Part shown: positions 7,095 through 11,013 of the stretch, piece after piece
Position numbering within the stretch: position 1 is the stretch's first letter
Layout: each line of letters begins with the position of its first letter
Assembly: GCA_030642565.1 (NCBI GenBank)
Contig: DAOWNM010000059.1
Location: 1 to 11,013, forward strand
DNA from: Bacteroidota bacterium
GTDB lineage: Bacteria; Bacteroidota; Bacteroidia; Bacteroidales; GCA-2748055
Length of the DNA: 11,013 bases
Reading direction: 5' to 3'
Made by a program: the position numbers and the translations under genes
Notes under the pieces: generated by a model
Database searches by the model: none
What the model was told of the DNA's origin: nothing
The model's input: only the letters and a program-made list of their open reading frames with translations

Positions 7095-8413
7095 GCTTTC
7101 TGCTCAGGGTTTTTAATAAACACCTTTACCTCTTTGATCCTGCGGTTGTCCATTGCCATTACCGTGAATTCGATTCCTCTGCAGGGCATCATATCATTCA
7201 GCCGCGGGAATCCGCCCTTCAATTCGAGGAGCAGTCCGGCCACTGTCTCTGCATCTCCTTTCACCTCATCGAACAGATCATCATCCAGGTCTGTGACCTT
7301 GTAAAAGTCATTCAGCAGAGTTTTTCCGTCAAATACAAAGGTGTGGGCATCGATTCTTCTGTAGAACTCTTCCGCCTCGTCCGATTCATCGGTGATTTCA
7401 CCCACCACCTCTTCCAGTATATCCTCCATGGTGACGATCCCTTCAGTGCCTCCGTATTCGTCCACCACAATGGCCAGGTGTATCTTTTTCTCCTGGAACT
7501 CCTTTAAAAGGTCATTGATTTTTTTGGTTTCGGGAACAAAGACTGGCTCGCGGATCAGCTTCTGCCAGTTGAATCTGTTTTTCTGGTTGATATGGGGCAA
7601 CAGGTCCTTTACATAAAGGATCCCTTTCAGGTGATCGAAGGTCTCTTCATAGACCGGGATGCGGGAGAAACCGGAGTCGATAATCACGCTTATAAGGGTG
7701 GAGAGATCGGTTTTGATATCAACGGAAACCACATCGGTCCTCGGCTTCATGATCTCCGAAACCTCCAGGTTGCTGAACCGGACGATCCCCTCCAGCATCT
7801 CTTTCTCATTCTCCACCACATCGGTGGCCAGGTCCAGCGCCTCCGACAGGTCGTCCATGGAGATGTTCTGAACCTTCTTTGCCAGCCTCCGGTTCACCAG
7901 TCCGGTCGATTTGATAAGGATAAAGATCAACGGTTGAAACAGTTTGTCAAGGATCAGCAGTGGAACTGCCATCCGCATGGCAAACTGCGGTGCAAACCGG
8001 TTGGCGTACACCTTGGGCATAATCTCTCCAAAGAGCAGCAGCAGAAAGGTGATCACAATGACCTTAATCCCAAATTCAAGCAGGGGAGAGTGGGTAAAGT
8101 TAAAGATGGTGCCTGTGATAAATGAGGCAATGATAACAATACCAACATTGATGAAATTATTGCTGATCAAAATATTTGCCAGGAGCCTTTCGGGCTTGTC
8201 CAGCAGATTAAGCACCATAGTTTCTTTGCGTGAGGGGTGCTCCTTCAAGTCGCTGATGTGGTTCGGCCCTAAACTGAAATAGGCTACTTCCGATCCGGAG
8301 ATCATAGCCGAGCAGAAGAGTAAAAATGCCACCACCGCCATACCAATGATGGTCCCGGAAGTGAGGGGCATCACTACACCCTGTTGTAAAATGATTAAAA
8401 ATGTGGGTTCCAT
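7091..8413 (-). CDS. gldE: Gliding motility-associated protein GldE (CNNM/CorC-like)
   Basis: Membrane protein of 440 residues related to the CorC/HlyC and CNNM family. The order is as expected: an N-terminal DUF21-type domain with about four hydrophobic segments (roughly 20-42, 83-105, 115-137, 145-167) including SGSEVAYFSL and LLFGEIMPK; a paired CBS module (about 215-345) with EIMKPRTDV, GFSRIPVYEE, GILYVKDLL and VVDEYGGTEGIVTMEDILEEVVGEI; and a C-terminal transporter-associated domain (about 360-437). Family members are linked to divalent-cation transport; in Bacteroidetes this subfamily sits beside gldD and is named for gliding. The gldE ATG shares one base with the ssb stop (TGATG), and its own stop overlaps the gldD frame by 4 nt, so the three genes are probably translated as a coupled series. 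A true ion substrate is not visible in the sequence. Confidence 0.93.
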   Translation of the reverse strand: MEPTFLIILQQGVVMPLTSGTIIGMAVVAFLLFCSAMISGSEVAYFSLGPNHISDLKEHPSRKETMVLNLLDKPERLLANILISNNFINVGIVIIASFITGTIFNFTHSPLLEFGIKVIVITFLLLLFGEIMPKVYANRFAPQFAMRMAVPLLILDKLFQPLIFILIKSTGLVNRRLAKKVQNISMDDLSEALDLATDVVENEKEMLEGIVRFSNLEVSEIMKPRTDVVSVDIKTDLSTLISVIIDSGFSRIPVYEETFDHLKGILYVKDLLPHINQKNRFNWQKLIREPVFVPETKKINDLLKEFQEKKIHLAIVVDEYGGTEGIVTMEDILEEVVGEITDESDEAEEFYRRIDAHTFVFDGKTLLNDFYKVTDLDDDLFDEVKGDAETVAGLLLELKGGFPRLNDMMPCRGIEFTVMAMDNRRIKEVKVFIKNPEQKA

Positions 8414-9015
8414 CAGAACGGAAGGTCATCCGGTCCATTGTCTCCGCCATCAAAAGGATCGTCAGCCGGGGTTTCTCCCTGTGCGGGTGGCTGGTCTTTT
8501 ACAGGCGGCTGACTCTGTGCAGGTTGTCCGCCCGAAGGAACCTCTCCCTGTGCTGTAGTCTCTCCCTGTGCTGTAGTCTCTCCCTGTGCTGTAGTCTCTC
8601 CCTGTGCTGTAGTCTCTCCCTGTGCTATAGCCTCTCCCTGTGCTGTAGCCTGTCTCTGGTTGGGTTGTCCGCCTTCGCCATCATCGGGCTTTCTTCCCAG
8701 CAGTTGCATCTGGTCGCCTACGATTTCGGTAATGTATTTCCTGTTCCCTTCGGCATCATCATAGGAGCGGGTTTTAATCCGTCCTTCAATGTATATCTGG
8801 GTACCTTTCTTTACGTACTTCTCAGCCACCTGTGCCAGTCCCCGCCATAGCACTATATTGTGCCACTCGGTGGTGGATACTCGCTCACCGGCCCTGTTTT
8901 TATAGGTCTCGCTGGTAGCCATGGGAAATTTCGTAATGGCAGTAGATTCGTCGAGGTACCTTGTTTCGGGGTCTTTACCTACATTACCCACAAGGATTAC
9001 TTTGTTTACAGACAT
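8413..9015 (-). CDS. ssb: Single-stranded DNA-binding protein
   Basis: Binds single-stranded DNA as a tetramer during replication, recombination and repair. The N-terminal OB fold (about 1-108) begins MSVNKVILVGNVGKDPETRY and continues with TEWHNIVLWRGLAQVAEKYVKKG and IYIEGRIKTRSY, all typical. The disordered linker contains six copies of a six-residue unit centred on AQGE (residues 123-158). The protein ends in the canonical acidic tip DDLPF, which recruits partner proteins. I start at the ATG at 9015 because the family begins exactly there; an upstream ATG at 9066 would add 17 unrelated residues (first: MKQCFDESS). The resulting 200 residues are longer than many SSBs because of the repeats. 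A promoter-like -7 box lies about 70 nt upstream, and the stop codon overlaps the gldE start by one base. Confidence 0.96.
   Translation of the reverse strand: MSVNKVILVGNVGKDPETRYLDESTAITKFPMATSETYKNRAGERVSTTEWHNIVLWRGLAQVAEKYVKKGTQIYIEGRIKTRSYDDAEGNRKYITEIVGDQMQLLGRKPDDGEGGQPNQRQATAQGEAIAQGETTAQGETTAQGETTAQGETTAQGEVPSGGQPAQSQPPVKDQPPAQGETPADDPFDGGDNGPDDLPF
8542..8649. repeat. 18-bp tandem repeat in the ssb linker, six copies
   Basis: Six contiguous 18-bp units of CTCTCCCTGTGCTGTAGT (plus strand); the first four are identical and the last two carry one or two substitutions. On the minus strand each encodes six residues (TTAQGE or close variants) in frame with ssb. A degenerate AQGE copy lies further toward the C-terminus. 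Copy-number change would alter linker length without a frameshift. Confidence 0.93.
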
Positions 9016-9084
9016 ATGTTGTATTTGAATTATATTAATCGAAGACTCATCGAAACATTGCTTCAATGATCTTCAATATGGATT

Positions 9085-9112
9085 CAAAGATACTAAATTT
9101 TGACTGATTCAA
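9085..9112 (-). promoter_or_regulatory. Putative ssb promoter inside the 3' end of mutY
   Basis: Minus-strand TATCTTTG (9092-9085) is an exact TAnnTTTG -7 box, and TTG (9112-9110) lies 17 nt upstream as a possible -33 element. Transcription would start near 9078-9080, giving a leader of about 65 nt before the ssb ATG. The box abuts the mutY stop codon. This would let ssb and the downstream genes be expressed independently of mutY. It rests on consensus match and position. Confidence 0.5.
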
Positions 9113-10208
9113 GGTACCTGTGAATCAGCCGGGGCACCGGATATTTATCAATCTGATCGATGGGTATAACGATCCATCCGGAAGGGAGGTCGGAGTATAG
9201 TGGAGATACCTCTGCATGGATAAAACGGGCATGAATGGTACGGTGTGACAACTGGTGACGGATCGGATCGGAGAAGCCCCGAATACTTACGTGCCGGCCG
9301 TTATAGATCCCTTTCATCTCCTCCACCATCTCCTGTTCGGTACGTGGTGCTTTGCATTCTACCATGGGGAACTGGTAGAGTGATCTCCAGATATCGGTGT
9401 CGCCTCGTTTCTCCAGAATGGCTTCACCATTGGAGGTCATAATATAGAAGTAGAACCAACGATCGACCGGTCTCTTCCCCGGAATCTTCACCGGAAGCTG
9501 CTCCACCCTTCCGGTCAGCTTTGCATTGCAGTGATGAGCAAGCGGACACTCCTCACAATGGGGCGATACCGGGATACACTGCAACGCCCCGAACTCCATC
9601 ATCGCCTGGTTATGGTTGCCCGGATCGGAAGTTCCGGATGGCTCATGAACGGCCAGAGAGAGCTTTTCCATCTCCTCTTCCATCTCCTCTTCCATCTTCT
9701 CCTCCATCAACTCCTGCGCCAACAGGGCGATCTGCTTTACTCCGGCCGGCCGGTTGATCGGGTAATCCACCCCGTAGAGGCGTGCGATCACCCGTGAAAC
9801 ATTGCCATCAACTACCGCTCTGGCCTCCCCGAAACAGATGGAAGCAATGGCTGCGGCGGTATAGGGACCAACCCCTTTTAGCTTCAGCAAATCGTTGTAG
9901 GTGCGTGGGAATTGACCCTTCCGAAGCTCCACAATATCCCTGGCTGCCCGGTGCAGATTCCTGGCCCTGCTATAGTAGCCGAGTCCCTGCCAGATTTTCA
10001 GCACCTCATCCTCCCCGGCACGGGCCAGAGCGCCCACATCCGGAAAGGTCTCAATAAATCTCTTGTAATAATCAAGTCCCTGATCCACACGTGTTTGTTG
10101 AAGTATTACCTCGGAGATCCATATATTGTACGGATCGCTTGTCCGGCGCCATGGCAGCTCCCTCCTGTTTTTTTCAAACCATCGCTGAATAATTCCGCCA
10201 AATTTCAT
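9093..10208 (-). CDS. mutY: A/G-specific adenine glycosylase MutY
   Basis: Base-excision repair enzyme that removes adenine mispaired with 8-oxoguanine. With the start at 10208 it has 371 residues. It shows PWRRTSDPYNIWISEVILQQTRV with catalytic Glu33, the helix-hairpin-helix LKGVGPYTAAAIA, VVDGNVSRV with catalytic Asp134, and a 4Fe-4S loop C-X6-C-X2-C-X5-C (Cys211, 218, 221, 227). The C-terminal part is a NUDIX-like recognition domain with HQLSHRTIHARF. An ATG at 10238 would add ten residues (MYYQFAEAKI) that I consider untranslated leader. A low-complexity acidic insert (about 166-196, EEKMEEEMEEEM followed by a Ser/Pro/Gly stretch) interrupts the usual short connection before the Fe-S domain, where NQAMMEFGA normally follows closely. 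All catalytic and cluster residues are intact, so it should be active. It is the first gene of the minus-strand cluster. Confidence 0.96.
   Translation of the reverse strand: MKFGGIIQRWFEKNRRELPWRRTSDPYNIWISEVILQQTRVDQGLDYYKRFIETFPDVGALARAGEDEVLKIWQGLGYYSRARNLHRAARDIVELRKGQFPRTYNDLLKLKGVGPYTAAAIASICFGEARAVVDGNVSRVIARLYGVDYPINRPAGVKQIALLAQELMEEKMEEEMEEEMEKLSLAVHEPSGTSDPGNHNQAMMEFGALQCIPVSPHCEECPLAHHCNAKLTGRVEQLPVKIPGKRPVDRWFYFYIMTSNGEAILEKRGDTDIWRSLYQFPMVECKAPRTEQEMVEEMKGIYNGRHVSIRGFSDPIRHQLSHRTIHARFIHAEVSPLYSDLPSGWIVIPIDQIDKYPVPRLIHRYLESVKI
9667..9714. repeat. 12-bp imperfect tandem repeat in mutY
   Basis: Four 12-bp units, TCCATCTCCTCT twice followed by two diverged copies (9691-9702, 9703-9714). 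On the minus strand they encode four-residue Glu/Met units (EEEM and variants) in frame with mutY. They form most of the acidic insert that precedes the Fe-S domain. The perfect first two units suggest recent duplication. Confidence 0.85.
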
Positions 10209-10278
10209 TATCTTCGCCTCCGCAAATTGATAATACACTTATTTATAGCCTACTAAAATAAAAATTAATTCAAATCAA

Positions 10279-10309
10279 TTTCATATTCACGCAAAAGTAT
10301 TTATATTTG
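10279..10309 (+). promoter_or_regulatory. Putative HU promoter, next to a divergent -7 box
   Basis: In the AT-rich gap between mutY and the HU gene, TATATTTG (10302-10309) matches the Bacteroidota -7 consensus, with a weak -33-like TTTC at 10279-10282 (19-nt spacing). Transcription would start near 10315, about 50 nt before the HU ATG. On the opposite strand TACTTTTG (10299-10292) also matches the -7 consensus and could serve mutY, but no good -33 box is seen for it. The two boxes are only two bases apart. The rest of the gap (10209-10363) shows nothing further. Confidence 0.45.
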
Positions 10310-10363
10310 CAAATCCCTTGTAAGGAACTAATGTAAATCATTGATAATTAAAGGTTTTTTAAA

Positions 10364-10648
10364 ATGACTAAAGCAGATATTGTAAACGAGATTTCTAGGA
10401 ACACGGGAATAGAAAAGGTAACTGTCCAGAAAACTGTTGAAGCTTTCATGGAGACAGTGAAGGACTCACTTAGTAATGACAAGAATGTATACCTGAGAGG
10501 TTTTGGAAGTTTCATCGTGAAAAAAAGGGCCAAGAAGACTGCCCGTAACATTTCCAAGAACACTACCATTATTATTCCTGAGCACTCCATTCCTGCTTTC
10601 AAGCCTGCTAAGACTTTTGTTAGCAAGGTGAAGACCAATGTGAAGTAA
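10364..10648 (+). CDS. HU/IHF family DNA-binding protein
   Basis: Small nucleoid-associated protein of 94 residues that should dimerise and bend DNA. The N-terminal helical part starts MTKADIVNEISRNTGI as in HU. The core GFGSFIVKKRAKKTARN (residues 47-63) leads to the beta-arm, and the protein ends with AFKPAKTFVSKV. The arm tip reads RNISKNTTIIIPEH rather than the RNP motif with intercalating proline found in E. coli HU. As I recall, this variant is common in Bacteroidetes HU homologues, so it is a subfamily trait rather than damage. The start is the only ATG that fits and lies behind an A/T-rich leader without a convincing Shine-Dalgarno. It is followed 12 nt later by a tiny basic gene and then RNase G, and is divergent from mutY. 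High expression is expected for such a protein but not shown. Confidence 0.95.
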   Translation: MTKADIVNEISRNTGIEKVTVQKTVEAFMETVKDSLSNDKNVYLRGFGSFIVKKRAKKTARNISKNTTIIIPEHSIPAFKPAKTFVSKVKTNVK

Positions 10649-10660
10649 AGTTTAGTAATT

Positions 10661-10753
10661 ATGCCAAGTGGAAAGAAAAGGAAAAGACATAAGATGTCTA
10701 CCCACAAACGCAAAAAGCGTTTGAGGAAGAACAGGCACAAGAAGAGGAAATAG
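10661..10753 (+). CDS. Tiny basic ribosomal-type protein (AURKAIP1/COX24, mS38-like)
   Basis: A 30-codon gene (ATG 10661, TAG 10751-10753) encoding an extremely basic peptide that begins MPSGKKRKRHKMSTHKRKKR; more than half its residues are Lys or Arg. The KKRKRHKMxxHKRKKRLRKNRHKKR pattern is the one I recognise from short Bacteroidetes proteins annotated as AURKAIP1/COX24-domain. The mitochondrial member of that family, AURKAIP1, is small-subunit ribosomal protein mS38. The inferred role is a small rRNA-binding subunit of the bacterial ribosome. It lies 12 nt after the HU stop, probably in the same transcript, and is followed by a terminator-like hairpin and the RNase G gene. It is so short that automated gene calling can miss it. 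Family assignment is from memory of the sequence pattern. Confidence 0.8.
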   Translation: MPSGKKRKRHKMSTHKRKKRLRKNRHKKRK

Positions 10754-10776
10754 ATTTCTCAACCTCTTTAATGATC

Positions 10777-10812
10777 TAAACCTAAAGCACCATAAAGCGG
10801 GCTTTGGGTTTA
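10777..10812 (+). terminator. Stem-loop between the mS38-like gene and RNase G
   Basis: A 12-bp stem pairs TAAACCTAAAGC (10777-10788) with GCTTTGGGTTTA (10801-10812), one pair being G-U, around a 12-nt loop. The downstream sequence TTTCTGTTTAATAAT is T-rich but interrupted, so it may act as a weak or partial terminator. Its position about 45 nt before the RNase G start also allows a role as an RNA processing or attenuation element in the leader. Confidence 0.55.
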
Positions 10813-10855
10813 TTTCTGTTTAATAATCAGCTTAATCTTCGTAAATGCAGATACT

Positions 10856-11013
10856 GTGAGCAGTGAACTGGTAATCAACTCCACGAATGAGAGGGTTTCA
10901 ATTGCACTACTTGAAGATGGTAAGCTCGTTGAATTAAATGAATCATCGCTTAAGCAGCGATTTTCGGTAGGTGATATCTACCTGGCCAGGGTGAAAAAGA
11001 TCATGCCCGGTCT
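10856..11013 (+). CDS. rng: Ribonuclease E/G, N-terminal fragment (cut by window end)
   Basis: The frame from GTG at 10856 reads VSSELVINSTNERVSIALLE, then DGKLVELNESS and FSVGDIYLARVKKIMPG, and stays open to the end of the window. This is the start of the RNase E/G family: an N-terminal strand region with ALLEDGKLVEL followed by the beginning of the S1 RNA-binding domain (GDIYLARVKKIMPG). These endonucleases process rRNA precursors and turn over mRNA. About 52 residues are visible, and the catalytic domain lies outside. GTG is used because no in-frame ATG precedes it: the ATG at 10845 is in another frame and stops after four codons. It lies downstream of the HU and mS38-like genes, a conserved-looking arrangement. 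Confidence 0.9.
   Translation, partial: MSSELVINSTNERVSIALLEDGKLVELNESSLKQRFSVGDIYLARVKKIMPG

Noticed and set aside
7592..8125. Long plus-strand frame of 177 residues
   Set aside because: It lies wholly antisense to gldE, whose domains are unmistakable, and shows no recognisable motif.
8542..8649. Regular short repeats resembling a CRISPR array
   Set aside because: The units are contiguous with no spacers and encode an in-frame protein linker.
8401..8850. Plus-strand frame with repeated SLCCSLSLCCSL peptide
   Set aside because: It is the antisense reading of the 18-bp ssb linker repeat; ssb on the minus strand is clearly the gene.
10541..10590. HU lacks the proline of the RNP arm motif, possible loss of DNA bending
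   Set aside because: The RNISKN form appears to be a common Bacteroidetes HU variant, so it is not specific to this locus.
10348..10740. Hydrophobic minus-strand frame over the HU region
   Set aside because: Antisense of Lys-rich codons gives Phe/Leu-rich peptide; HU and the mS38-like gene on plus explain the sequence.

Overview
The window looks like a chromosomal segment of a Bacteroidota bacterium, probably Bacteroidales or Marinilabiliales-like. Support: a mutY-ssb-gldE-gldD cluster carrying the gliding/type IX secretion genes gldD and gldE; an HU / mS38-like / RNase G gene order; matches to the Bacteroidota -7 promoter box TAnnTTTG; and gene starts without clear Shine-Dalgarno sequences. 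No RNA gene, transposase, integrase or CRISPR array was seen. Coding density is very high and no gene-free stretch exceeds about 125 bases.

Left part, plus strand (1-4979): a full-length transketolase, an AT-rich 12-TM-type MFS transporter, and an exported alkaline-phosphatase-fold protein. The three reading frames overlap end to start (13 and 4 nt), so they probably form one transcription unit. The third protein keeps the fold of PafA-like phosphatases, but nearly every catalytic and metal-binding residue is replaced, so it looks like a pseudoenzyme.

Middle, minus strand (10208 down to 4996): mutY, ssb, gldE, gldD, a Sfp-type 4'-phosphopantetheinyl transferase, and a geranylgeranylglyceryl phosphate synthase. 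Most junctions are stop/start overlaps (ssb/gldE TGATG; gldE/gldD and PPTase/GGGPS ATGA), which suggests translational coupling. ssb probably also has its own promoter, overlapping the end of mutY. Three genes of this unit carry in-frame tandem repeats: 12-bp units in mutY, 18-bp units in the ssb linker, and 27-bp units in the gldD leader. The operon converges with the plus-strand unit at a 20-bp near-perfect palindrome that touches both stop codons.

Right end, plus strand (10364-11013): divergent from mutY lie an HU/IHF-type nucleoid protein, a 30-codon very basic gene of the AURKAIP1/COX24 (mS38-like) ribosomal family, a terminator-like hairpin, and the start of an RNase G/E gene that runs out of the window. 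This end is about DNA packaging, ribosomes and RNA processing. The minus-strand unit mixes DNA repair, single-strand DNA binding, gliding/secretion and lipid or carrier-protein modification.
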